Shown in pieces: positions 17,940 to 26,529 of a stretch of DNA of 64,000 bases. Position 1 is the first letter of the stretch; the number at the start of each line of letters is the position of its first letter. The translations under genes were made by a program, and so were the position numbers. The notes under the pieces were generated by a model that was not told the DNA's origin, ran no database searches, and saw only the letters and a program-made list of their open reading frames with translations. The stretch is from NCBI GenBank assembly GCA_019414345.1, contig DXMF01000024.1:7726-71725 (forward strand), in the 5' to 3' direction. This stretch comes from Collinsella sp. (GTDB lineage: Bacteria; Actinomycetota; Coriobacteriia; Coriobacteriales; Coriobacteriaceae).

Positions 17940-18389
17940 GTGCTAACAATTCACTATGGTGATATGGAAAACGTTATCTACAACACGTCCGTTTACTTCG
18001 ATAACGTATATTCGCCCCAGTGGTTTCAAGACTCCTTTGCCCAAAGGGTCATAAAATCCATCGACAAAGGCACCGTGGTAGGCCCCAATGCAATCGATAC
18101 CAAGATTCTAGGCATCATTCCTCCCGAGAAACTATCCAGCGGCACCAAAACGCTACTGCTTATGTACTTTATGCCGCAGAATATATATAACGCCTCAAAT
18201 TGCGGTGATAATTGCGCCTACTGGATTCTGAGGATCGCCGCGCAAAAGGATCTAACAATCAATCTCTACCACATAATGGATTTTGGAAACGGCAAATTCA
18301 CGGTAACCATTGCAAATACGGGCGATATAGTCCACACAATGTTTGACCTTGTCCCCATAGCTGGAAAATGCCTAAGGGAGAACTCCTGA
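17940..18389 (+). CDS. DUF4869-like protein
   Basis: A small protein of 149 aa from a GTG at 17940 (AAGGAG five bases before). It begins MLTIHYGDMENVIYNTSVYF, which resembles the start of DUF4869 proteins (family assignment from memory, unverified). There is no signal peptide or membrane segment. Its stop codon overlaps the ATG of the next gene (TGATG), so it is translationally coupled to a P-loop ATPase. The function is unknown. The invariant-looking GDM...NTSVYF...W segment and the paired ATPase suggest the two proteins act together. Confidence 0.75.
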   Translation: MLTIHYGDMENVIYNTSVYFDNVYSPQWFQDSFAQRVIKSIDKGTVVGPNAIDTKILGIIPPEKLSSGTKTLLLMYFMPQNIYNASNCGDNCAYWILRIAAQKDLTINLYHIMDFGNGKFTVTIANTGDIVHTMFDLVPIAGKCLRENS

Positions 18390-19366
18390 TGCGCGGATCA
18401 TACAAGGTAATTATTCAAAATAACCGGGTTCAGTTTAAACTGACCATCAATAGAAATCTGACCATCATCCAAGGTAACAGTGCTACAGGCAAGACAACTC
18501 TGCTTGATATGGTGGCAGCTCACGAAGAGCTTGGGGCACAAAGCGGCGTAACAGTAAGTTGCAAAGTGCCCTGTAAAACAATATCTGGAAAATATTGGCG
18601 TAGAGATCTCCAAGAGATTTCCAGCAGTATTGTTTTTATTGATGAGGGCAATACTTTTGTTCGATCAAGAGAATTTGCCCATGAAGCAAAGCGTAGCTCA
18701 AACTACTACGTAATTGTCGCCAGAGAGTCACTGCGCCAACTGCCCTATAGCGTTGATGAAATCTACGGTCTTAAGAACACCAACCGAACCACAACGAAGT
18801 ATCCCGTTTACTCTCGTGTCTACACCTCTACATATCGTATTTACGGTGATACTGATTTTAGAGGCGAGAGGCCCGAGCTTGTCATTGTCGAGGACACAAA
18901 TTCGGGCTACGAATTCTTCAGTTTGCTATGCAAAAAGAGCAGCATTAAATGCATCAGCGCGGGAGGAAAATCAAATATTTGCAACTGCATTATGGACGCA
19001 CCGGAAAACGACATCCTCGTGATTGCCGACGGCGCCGCCTTTGGACCAGAAATTGCGGAAGTAGCTGCTCTATTGCGCCGAAAGAACATCAAGCTATTCC
19101 TACCGGAATCGTTTGAATGGCTCGTGTTGAAGTCGGGATTATTCAACAGCAAACACATTAAGGACATGCTGCTTAACCCCGCTGAACATATCGAAAGCTC
19201 AAAGTTCTTTAGCTGGGAGAGGTTCTTTACTGCAGAACTCATCGAATGCTCACGAGACACACGTTTTCGATATGACAAGAGCTGCATGAACGAGGAGTAC
19301 TTGAACCCCACCGCCCTTGCAGCTCTTGAGGATACTTTGCCGGAACTTGGCATTACTTCGCACTAA
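18389..19366 (+). CDS. P-loop ATPase with possible C-terminal TOPRIM-like half
   Basis: A 325-aa protein from the ATG at 18389 (AAGGGAG eight bases before; an upstream ATG at 18368 lacks one). The N-terminal half has a Walker A motif, GNSATGKTTL (about residues 28-37), and a Walker B-like strand, SSIVFIDEG (about 78-86). The C-terminal half has PELVIVEDTNSGYEF and, about 45 residues on, DILVIADGAAFGPEIAEV, an acidic-strand spacing reminiscent of TOPRIM domains in OLD-family nucleases. The ATPase half is short for an ABC-type domain and lacks an obvious signature motif. It forms a coupled pair with the DUF4869-like gene. Function unknown. Its stop overlaps the stop of the convergent glycosyltransferase gene by 3 bp. 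Confidence 0.75.
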   Translation: MRGSYKVIIQNNRVQFKLTINRNLTIIQGNSATGKTTLLDMVAAHEELGAQSGVTVSCKVPCKTISGKYWRRDLQEISSSIVFIDEGNTFVRSREFAHEAKRSSNYYVIVARESLRQLPYSVDEIYGLKNTNRTTTKYPVYSRVYTSTYRIYGDTDFRGERPELVIVEDTNSGYEFFSLLCKKSSIKCISAGGKSNICNCIMDAPENDILVIADGAAFGPEIAEVAALLRRKNIKLFLPESFEWLVLKSGLFNSKHIKDMLLNPAEHIESSKFFSWERFFTAELIECSRDTRFRYDKSCMNEEYLNPTALAALEDTLPELGITSH

Positions 19367-21849
19367 AACGAGAAGTACTCACTGTCGGAGGATAGGTTCG
19401 GTCCGAGCCACGGGTCACCATCGAGGAAGAGCTCCGGCCAGCGTTGCATGAACAGAGCTTGCTCGCGTTTCCAGCGGCGCAGCTTTTCCTCGTTAGCCTC
19501 TTCCCTGCCGCGCGAGGTGAACTCGTAGTGGTACAGCTCGGCATAGGGCGTAAAGATGGTGCGGTAGCCCGCCTCCCACACGCGCAGGCAAAAGTCTGCG
19601 TCGTTAAAGCCGACGGCGAATTCCTCGTTGTAGCCCCCGACCTGCTCAAATACGTCACGTCGCACCATCTGGCAGGCGCCCGTTACGGCGCTAAAGTTGC
19701 CCGGACGCACAGCACGGGCAAGATAGCCCTCGCGCTTTACCGAGAAGTCTTGGTTGGCATGGGCAAGTGCGCCGCGCACACCGACCAAAATGCCAGCGTG
19801 CTGCACCAGGTGGTCGGCAAAATAGAGCTTGGCACCCACCACGCCCGCATCGGGACGTTGCAGACAACCCATCATCTCTTCGATAAAGTCGGGGCTAATG
19901 ACCTCGGTATCGTTGTTGAGCAGCAGCAGGTAGTCGCCCTTGGCGTGCTCCACACCAAAATTGATGATCTGAGAGTAATTAAACTCGCCCGGCCAGTACA
20001 CAACGCGCGCGATGCCCTTGCCTTCTGATGCTGAAGCCACGCGTTCCGGCAGGGTTTCGTAATACGCAAACGTATCCGGGGCTTCGCTGTTGTTCTCCAC
20101 CAAGACGATCTCATAGTTGGCATACGTGGCCTTCTGGGCAATCGACATCACACAGGCATCGAGCGTCTCAACGTGGTCCTTGGTGGGAATCACAATGCTC
20201 ACCAGCGGCGCAGGCTCCGGCAGCGCATAGCGCATGCGATAGACAAACGGCGTCTCGGTCTCCTCGACCGTTCCGCAAATGCCCAGCTCGTTAAAGTGAC
20301 GCTGCAGCGCAAGGCGCCCGGCTTCAATGGCATACGGCTTGCTATCGGCAGAGCCATCGGCGGTCGACCCCGGATGAACGCGCCAGTGATACAGCACGTG
20401 CGCAACATGCTCAAACCGCGCGCCCGCCGCAAGGCAGCGAAGCGTCAGGTCGTAGTCCTGGGCGCCCGCAACGTCTTCTGGGGACATGCCAATACGATCG
20501 ATAAGCGCCTTCTCCACCATCAGGAAATGCGTCACGCAGTTATGGCTATAGAGCAGGTCAACGTTGAGTTTGGTCTTAAAGACCGGCTGGCCCCACTCCC
20601 CCGTTTTCTGGAACATGTCCTCGTCGCAGAACAGGACTTGGGGACGCTCGCCCTCGGCAGCCTTGTTCAGCGCGGAAACATACTGGAATAACGCGTCCGG
20701 TTCCAGAATGTCGTCATGGTCCAAGAACGCGATGTAGTCTCCAGTCGCCTGCTGAATACCAGCGTTGGTGTTGAGCACAATGCCGCCGTTGCCAGGCAGC
20801 TCAATACGACAAACCCGCTCGTCATTGGCGGCAGCCGCAAGATTGGCCACCGCATCCCATTCGGGCGAGGCGTCCATAAGCAGCAATTCCCAGTTGTCAT
20901 AGCTCTGGGCTAGCACCGAGTCCAGCAGCTCGCGCAGGTAGACCCGATCTGTCTTGTAGCACGGCACCACAATGCTCACGAGCGGTCTATAGGCAAAGGC
21001 CGCCGAAGCGACACGCTGGCACGCCAAATCGGCCGGCTTTGCGCGATACCGCTCAAACCAACGTCGATAAGCTGCGTCGTCTGCACGCGCGTCCTTCATG
21101 CGGTTCCAACTGTCGTCGACCATGCCGTTGTACAGGCGACCATCCATGGCGCAAAAACCGCTCTGAATCTGCTCTGTGGGATCACTCGCAATCGCGACAA
21201 AATCCCGTATATCCTGAGGCATCTCTACGCTCAGATACGTTTTATTGACGCGGCAACCGTTGCGCTGCGGCACATCGCCCTGCGATTCAAACACATGCAC
21301 GGTGGCATCGATGACATTCATATGCGCATCGAAGATCTGGAGCTCAGGTGCGCACTGGAGGTCTCCAGCCCAGGTAACCTCATAGCGCCACACCGCGCCG
21401 GCGTCTGCCGGTAAATAACGAACGGCATCGATCTCATAGCGACCGCAGCACTCGCTGCGCTGTGCATCGCGAACAAGCGCACACATCGCAGGCTTTGCTT
21501 TGTAGTTAATCTTGGATTCCAGCTTGGCCACGCGGCTATCGAGGCGAATGGCGCCAAGCTTTTGGCCACCGGACACAAATGCAGCGTCGATCGCAGAGCC
21601 ATCCAAAAACGGAAGCACCAAGACAGCGAGCTCGCGCTCGTAATCGGAAACGGAAGGGCAAAGCGCCAGCACACGGCCATGATCGACTGGGAACACCAGC
21701 GACGGCACACAAGAACCGCTCGTTGTCGCATGGGCAAACGCCTGAGAACCCTCCCGCTCGATAAGCGCGGCGACATCCTGACCGGCAAAACGAAGCAGCA
21801 CAAACAGACGGCCCTGACTGCGGCAAAGTGCCAAACGCTTGATACTCAT
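19363..21849 (-). CDS. Large GT2 protein with two glycosyltransferase domains
   Basis: An 828-aa protein: an N-terminal ~270-residue region without a clear match, then two GT2 domains. The first begins at PLVSIVVPCYKTDRVYLREL (about 290) with FLDHDDILEPDAL. The second begins at PLVSIVIPTKDHVETLD (about 550) with LLLNNDTEV and the late motif GYNEEFAVGFNDADFCLR. Such tandem GT2 proteins build rhamnan-type or O-antigen-like polymers. It is the last gene of a five-gene GT2 operon; its ATG directly abuts the stop of the upstream gene. No membrane segments are seen, so it should act at the cytoplasmic membrane face. Confidence 0.88.
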   Translation of the reverse strand: MSIKRLALCRSQGRLFVLLRFAGQDVAALIEREGSQAFAHATTSGSCVPSLVFPVDHGRVLALCPSVSDYERELAVLVLPFLDGSAIDAAFVSGGQKLGAIRLDSRVAKLESKINYKAKPAMCALVRDAQRSECCGRYEIDAVRYLPADAGAVWRYEVTWAGDLQCAPELQIFDAHMNVIDATVHVFESQGDVPQRNGCRVNKTYLSVEMPQDIRDFVAIASDPTEQIQSGFCAMDGRLYNGMVDDSWNRMKDARADDAAYRRWFERYRAKPADLACQRVASAAFAYRPLVSIVVPCYKTDRVYLRELLDSVLAQSYDNWELLLMDASPEWDAVANLAAAANDERVCRIELPGNGGIVLNTNAGIQQATGDYIAFLDHDDILEPDALFQYVSALNKAAEGERPQVLFCDEDMFQKTGEWGQPVFKTKLNVDLLYSHNCVTHFLMVEKALIDRIGMSPEDVAGAQDYDLTLRCLAAGARFEHVAHVLYHWRVHPGSTADGSADSKPYAIEAGRLALQRHFNELGICGTVEETETPFVYRMRYALPEPAPLVSIVIPTKDHVETLDACVMSIAQKATYANYEIVLVENNSEAPDTFAYYETLPERVASASEGKGIARVVYWPGEFNYSQIINFGVEHAKGDYLLLLNNDTEVISPDFIEEMMGCLQRPDAGVVGAKLYFADHLVQHAGILVGVRGALAHANQDFSVKREGYLARAVRPGNFSAVTGACQMVRRDVFEQVGGYNEEFAVGFNDADFCLRVWEAGYRTIFTPYAELYHYEFTSRGREEANEEKLRRWKREQALFMQRWPELFLDGDPWLGPNLSSDSEYFSF

Positions 21850-22917
21850 CTACACTTCTCGCTTTCCAAGGGCGTTCGCTGCCATGCGTTTGCAGGCACC
21901 CAGGCGCCCAAACCTCAAGACGTCGTAATCGAACATGAGCTTTTTGCACGCACGGGCATTGGGGGCATTGCTGGTAAGCGCTGCACGCACCATAGCAGCA
22001 ACAGAAGGAGCGCATTGCGCGAGCGCAGTATCGCTGCCCACGGCAGAGCCGGCAAGCGCCGTGGCAACGGCAGCAAACACCTTGCCGCAGTCCGTACCCA
22101 ACAGCCTGAGCGCATCGTACAGCACCAGATCGCACAGGAAATATGCCAGGTCATCGGCATGCTGGGCATCGAGACCATCGCGCTGCCAGTCAGCCAGCAC
22201 CGCGGAGTAAATCTTCACGTGCTCTAGCAGGCGCGTCTCGTCGTCATAGCGCATGATGTCCATGAGCGAGCCCTTGCGCGCCACACGGTAGTCATACAGC
22301 TTGTTCGAGATAAGCGAAGTCTTGCACGAACGACCGTACACGGCAAAATCGAAGACCTGGTCCTCGCCATACTTAACGGTTTCGTCGAACACGATCCCGT
22401 TGCCCAGCAAAAACTCACGCTTGCAGGCGGTGCGCCATGCAAAGGGGCGAGACGCTTCCTTAAACAGCAGGTCGGTGCTATAGCCCTCAAATGACACATC
22501 GCGCGGGCTCAGCACATAGTTAAGCCACGGATACCCTGCCTCCAGCGGATACGGGTTCGCGCCAAAGGTCAAAACGTCGCAGTCCTCGCGCTCAAAGGCA
22601 TCGACGATCACGCGGCATGCATCGGGCGTAAAGCGGTCGTCGGAATCCAAAAACGCGACGATAGGAGCCGAGGACGCAGCGATACCCGCGTTACGGGCGC
22701 TCGACAAACCACCGTTGGGTTTATCAATCAGCGTAAAGCGCGCGTCCTTTTCGCAATAGGCAGCGGCGATGTCGCGCGACCCATCCGGCGAGCCATCGTT
22801 AACCAGCACACCTTCCCAACCGGGCATATCCTGCGCGAGTAGGGAGTCCAGGCACCATGCCAGGCAATCCTCCACCTTGTAGATGGGAACGACAACGGAA
22901 ATCTTGGGGGTAACCAT
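21850..22917 (-). CDS. GT2 family glycosyltransferase
   Basis: A 355-aa GT2 enzyme. It starts PKISVVVPIYKVEDCLAWCL and shows VNDGSPDGS (about 41-49), GGLSSARNAGI and FLDSDDRFTPDA (about 90). The ATG at 22917 is nine bases from GGAG; a GTG at 22923 is only three away, so 22917 is preferred. It lies 12 bp after the stop of the upstream GT2 gene and ends exactly where the next begins. The C-terminal half is rich in Ala and Cys and unlike the neighbours, suggesting a different acceptor. The substrate is unknown. Confidence 0.88.
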   Translation of the reverse strand: MVTPKISVVVPIYKVEDCLAWCLDSLLAQDMPGWEGVLVNDGSPDGSRDIAAAYCEKDARFTLIDKPNGGLSSARNAGIAASSAPIVAFLDSDDRFTPDACRVIVDAFEREDCDVLTFGANPYPLEAGYPWLNYVLSPRDVSFEGYSTDLLFKEASRPFAWRTACKREFLLGNGIVFDETVKYGEDQVFDFAVYGRSCKTSLISNKLYDYRVARKGSLMDIMRYDDETRLLEHVKIYSAVLADWQRDGLDAQHADDLAYFLCDLVLYDALRLLGTDCGKVFAAVATALAGSAVGSDTALAQCAPSVAAMVRAALTSNAPNARACKKLMFDYDVLRFGRLGACKRMAANALGKREV

Positions 22918-22929
22918 AATCACGCGCTC

Positions 22930-24048
22930 CTACTGTGCGGCCGGAACGTCATCAGGGTGCGGGTTGTCACCGTAAGTGCGCTGATACGTCAGCACGCGCC
23001 AGACCAGCGGCAGGCCGCCGATCTTAAAGTAGTGCTTAAACGTATTGAGCTTGCCCGGCTTCTTAAAATCAAAGCGCGAATCGATATAGGCGCGGGGCGA
23101 CTTGACCATCAGGCGCAAGTCGGTCTCGCCACGCGGATCAAACAGCGACAGATCAAAGCGACCGGCATCCCAGTCGGCCTTGAGCTCGGACGAGGCTTTC
23201 TTCCAAAACTGCTCGCGCAGTTCATCGACCAGGCGCTCATCATTCCAACGGTACGTATCGACCTTCATGCGCATTAAAATACCCTGAAGCTGAGCCTTAA
23301 GCTCGGGGCGTTCATCCAAAAAGCGCTGCATCTCGGCGTATTCGTCGCACACGCAAAATACCTTGTTGGGCGAATTAACGGAGCTCTTCTCGTTATCCTG
23401 GCGATAGCACAAAATGGGGTCCGCAATAAACGCGGCACGCTCGGCGCAAGCCCAAACCTTAAAGTTAAAGCCTGCGTCCTGATACGAGGCACCCGGCGTG
23501 GGAAGGAACCGAATCTGATTGTCGTTGAGGAACTCGCGCCGATAGATAGCCGACCAAATGGAAGGTTTGCGGTAGAAGATGCCCGGGCGATCGACAGGGC
23601 GATACGCGGCGCCCGTCATATGCTCGTCGATGATCCCAAACAGCTCACGGCGCTCGCTGGGCGTGGACCAATACAGGTAAAAGTCGCCCTTCACCACATC
23701 GGCATGCTCAGCATCGGCCTTGGCGACCAGCTTTTGGAGCGAATCCTCAAACATAAAGTCGTCGGACTCAAGGATGCCCACGTGCTCACCGCGCGCCATC
23801 TCCAGGCCGCGGTTCATCGAGTCGCCGTAGCCGCTGTTGGCTTTGTCGATCATCTTGACACGGGAGTCGCGCTCCATGTACTCGCGGATAATCGCCGGCG
23901 AGCTGTCGGTCGACCCGTCGTTAATGCAGATGATCTCGATGTCCTTGAGCGTCTGAGTCACGGCAGAATCGAGGCACTCGCGCAGGTAGCGTTCGACATT
24001 GCAAATGGGAACAAGCAGCGAAACTTTAGGGGTATCAGAGTTCTGCAA
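22930..24048 (-). CDS. GT2 family glycosyltransferase (paralogue of the 25170-26273 gene)
   Basis: A 372-aa GT2 enzyme using a TTG start at 24048 with AGGAGG five bases upstream. Motifs are KVSLLVPICNVERYLRECLD, CINDGSTDSSPA, NSGYGDSMNRGLEMARG and ILESDDFM. The remaining ~270 residues are alpha-helical, ending WRVLTYQRTYGDNPHPDD. It shares its N-terminal third with the protein two genes upstream at nearly full DNA identity, while the rest is diverged. It is part of the minus-strand GT2 operon. Confidence 0.88.
   Translation of the reverse strand: MQNSDTPKVSLLVPICNVERYLRECLDSAVTQTLKDIEIICINDGSTDSSPAIIREYMERDSRVKMIDKANSGYGDSMNRGLEMARGEHVGILESDDFMFEDSLQKLVAKADAEHADVVKGDFYLYWSTPSERRELFGIIDEHMTGAAYRPVDRPGIFYRKPSIWSAIYRREFLNDNQIRFLPTPGASYQDAGFNFKVWACAERAAFIADPILCYRQDNEKSSVNSPNKVFCVCDEYAEMQRFLDERPELKAQLQGILMRMKVDTYRWNDERLVDELREQFWKKASSELKADWDAGRFDLSLFDPRGETDLRLMVKSPRAYIDSRFDFKKPGKLNTFKHYFKIGGLPLVWRVLTYQRTYGDNPHPDDVPAAQ
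23797..23955. repeat. 159-bp near-identical tract, copy 1 (GT2 paralogues)
   Basis: Matches 26016-26174 with four single-base differences by eye, far more similar than the rest of the two genes. It encodes the donor-binding core up to NSGYGDSMN-GLEMA. Confidence 0.9.
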
Positions 24049-24122
24049 GAGAACCTCCTGTTGAATAGCGTGTAACAGGGTTATTTTAGCAGCCGGGTTG
24101 CGGCGGGCGGCAGCGCTTGGAA

Positions 24123-25163
24123 TTATATAAAGCGCTCCAGGCAGGCTTTGAGACCGCGAGTCGAAAGATAGAACAGCGTGGCATCTGCCATCGAAACGCC
24201 CGGGGTCGCCGCAACGAGCTTGTGGGCAACACGGCGAACGGCGCCCTTAGCAGGCATATCCGCCCACTCCGTTCCCAAAAACGTCGTGAGGTCCATGTTG
24301 ACGCGAGCCGCCACGCGATGGAAGTCATCGGAATCCAAGCGCGCCAAATCAAACACGATAAGGTCCAGGAACCAGGTGATCAGCTCGCCGGGACACAGGT
24401 CCATAAGACCGTAGCCCGCCCAGTCCTCCAAGACCTCCTCGAGCATTCTCATATGGGCATCGAGCTTTTTGGCGCGAGCCTCGACACTGTTGAACTCGTG
24501 CGTCGCCGATTCGCTCTCCATCACGTAGTGGTAGAACTTGTCCGGCATGACGACGGTCCTGTGGGCAAGCGCATAAGCCGCAAATTGGAAGACGACGTCC
24601 TCGCCCAAAGCCAAACCGGGGGCGAAGCGAATGCCTTCGCGATTGAGCAGCTCGCGCGAAAAAGCCGCACGGCAGGCATAGGGCTGCGTATTCGAATGGA
24701 ACAGCAGTTGGGGATCACGGGCGCCGAAGGTACCAGCTTTGGGGCTCATGAGTTGCTGGACGCGTTTGGGGGCAGCATCGGCAGGTTCACAGGCGCCGCC
24801 AAAAACGGCGGCCTCGGCATCCGCAGACTCCATGGCATGCAGCACGCGCTCGACCGTCTGGGCATCGATGTAATCGTCGGCGTCCACAAAAAAGACGGTC
24901 TCGCCCTCGGCGGCATCGATACCCGCATTTCGAGCACACGAGACGCCCGCGTTTTCCTGGTCAATCACCAGTACGCGATCGTCGGCCTGCGCGATCTGAC
25001 GCAACACGTTCAACGAATCATCAGTCGAACCGTCGTTGACGCAGACAACCTGAATCGAGCGCTCGGACTGGGCCAACAGCGAATCGAGGCATCGCTGAAT
25101 GGAGCGCGACGAATTGTAGACGGGAACGACAATGGTCGCTTTGGGGGTCAAAGTCTCTCCCAT
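24123..25163 (-). CDS. GT2 family glycosyltransferase
   Basis: A 346-aa GT2 enzyme: ATIVVPVYNSSRSIQRCLDS, CVNDGSTDDSLNVL, GVSCARNAGIDAAEGE and FFVDADDYIDAQT (about 92). ATG at 25163 with GGGGATAGG upstream and 6 bp after the preceding gene's stop. A 74-bp gap follows before the next GT2 gene, the largest in the operon, without a clear terminator. The sugar and acceptor cannot be assigned. Confidence 0.88.
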   Translation of the reverse strand: MGETLTPKATIVVPVYNSSRSIQRCLDSLLAQSERSIQVVCVNDGSTDDSLNVLRQIAQADDRVLVIDQENAGVSCARNAGIDAAEGETVFFVDADDYIDAQTVERVLHAMESADAEAAVFGGACEPADAAPKRVQQLMSPKAGTFGARDPQLLFHSNTQPYACRAAFSRELLNREGIRFAPGLALGEDVVFQFAAYALAHRTVVMPDKFYHYVMESESATHEFNSVEARAKKLDAHMRMLEEVLEDWAGYGLMDLCPGELITWFLDLIVFDLARLDSDDFHRVAARVNMDLTTFLGTEWADMPAKGAVRRVAHKLVAATPGVSMADATLFYLSTRGLKACLERFI

Positions 25164-25169
25164 GTCGAC

Positions 25170-26273
25170 CTATCCCCTCAGCGATTCGATGAGGAAGGCA
25201 GCGACCACGCCTGGGCCTCCAACCGAGGCGTAATACTTAGCACGCCCCAAGGCACCATCCGTCGCAAAACTCGGATGCTCGTCAACCCAGCCCTCAGGAT
25301 CTTTGAGGATGGCAGCGAGATTTGCGCGCTTCCACGGCTTGAGGTCGTCAAGCGAAAAGTCCCCGGCGTCCAAGGCCGCTTGGAACTCCTTGGCCATCTG
25401 AACCAGGAACTCCTTATAGAACTTAGGCGCCAGGCGCACGTAGTTCCACATGTACGAATCGTACTTAATGAGCTGATTGAACTTGAGCATGCGCGCGACA
25501 TCGCCGCTTACGTGGTCGCGGGCATAATCCTCACGAATCCAACGCTCAATCTCGGCATACTCGGTATTGACGCAAAAGACCTTAGCCGAAGAATTGACCG
25601 AGGAGTTCTCGTTGTCCTGACGATACGAAAGCACGGCATCGTGCAGGTAAACGGCCTTGTCGGCGCAGGCAATCACCTTAAAGGCAAACGACGTGTCCTG
25701 AAAGGATGCTCCCGGAGTCGGCAAGAACTTGATGCCGTTGCGCTCAAGAAAATCGCGACGGTACACAGCCGACCAAATCGACGGCTTTTGCTTAAAGAAC
25801 TGTGTCGTATCGCTCGGGTGCACCGGCTTGCCGCAATCCCGAGGTCTAAACATCTCGTGTAGCGAACGGCGCTCCTCGGGCTTAGACCAGTAGAAATCAA
25901 AGTTCGCCTTCGCAAAGTCGGCATTATTGGTATCGGCGGCCGAGACAAGCTTTTCGAGTGCGTCGGACGCCATAAAGTCATCGGACTCCAAGATACCAAC
26001 GTACTTGCCACGCGCCATCTCCAGACCGTGGTTCATCGAGTCGCCGTAGCCGCTGTTGGCTTTGTCAATCATCTTGACACGGGAGTCGCGCTCCATGTAC
26101 TCGCGGATAATCGCCGGCGAGTTGTCGGTCGACCCGTCGTTAATGCAGATGATCTCGATGTCCTTGAGCGTCTGCGCCAGGGCGGAATCGAGACACTCGC
26201 GCAGGTAGCGCTGAACATTGTAAATGGGAATAAGCAGCGACAGAACAGGGCTGCCAGAGGCGTTAGTAGACAA
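25170..26273 (-). CDS. GT2 family glycosyltransferase (first gene of the operon)
   Basis: A 367-aa GT2 enzyme from a TTG start at 26273 preceded by AAGGAG. Motifs are VLSLLIPIYNVQRYLRECLD, CINDGSTDNSPAII and ILESDDFM. It is a paralogue of the 22930-24048 protein, with the same layout but a diverged C-terminal region. It heads the minus-strand GT2 operon, so the promoter should lie in 26274-26529, shared with the divergent GT2 gene. Confidence 0.88.
   Translation of the reverse strand: MSTNASGSPVLSLLIPIYNVQRYLRECLDSALAQTLKDIEIICINDGSTDNSPAIIREYMERDSRVKMIDKANSGYGDSMNHGLEMARGKYVGILESDDFMASDALEKLVSAADTNNADFAKANFDFYWSKPEERRSLHEMFRPRDCGKPVHPSDTTQFFKQKPSIWSAVYRRDFLERNGIKFLPTPGASFQDTSFAFKVIACADKAVYLHDAVLSYRQDNENSSVNSSAKVFCVNTEYAEIERWIREDYARDHVSGDVARMLKFNQLIKYDSYMWNYVRLAPKFYKEFLVQMAKEFQAALDAGDFSLDDLKPWKRANLAAILKDPEGWVDEHPSFATDGALGRAKYYASVGGPGVVAAFLIESLRG
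26016..26174. repeat. 159-bp near-identical tract, copy 2 (GT2 paralogues)
   Basis: Partner of 23797-23955. Same orientation, 2219 bp apart, so recombination would fuse the head of this gene to the tail of the downstream paralogue. Confidence 0.9.
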
Positions 26274-26529
26274 ATGTGCTCCTTAGGAAATACCTGTCGT
26301 TTCATGGTATCAAAGGGTCAGCGCGCCAGCGGGCGTTTATATAATCTATGGAGCCTCTTGCGGGCAAAGCAGCCCCACGTCATGCGGCGGGCCCATGGCA
26401 GGTTCCTGCGTTTTATTCAAAGCTTGCCACCAAGGTGCGCCGAGCCTTTACAATAGGACAGTCCCAAGGACGTATTCGATAGCTTCCGCGCTGCACTCGC
26501 CCGCCGCGCGTGAAAGGATATATTGCCCC

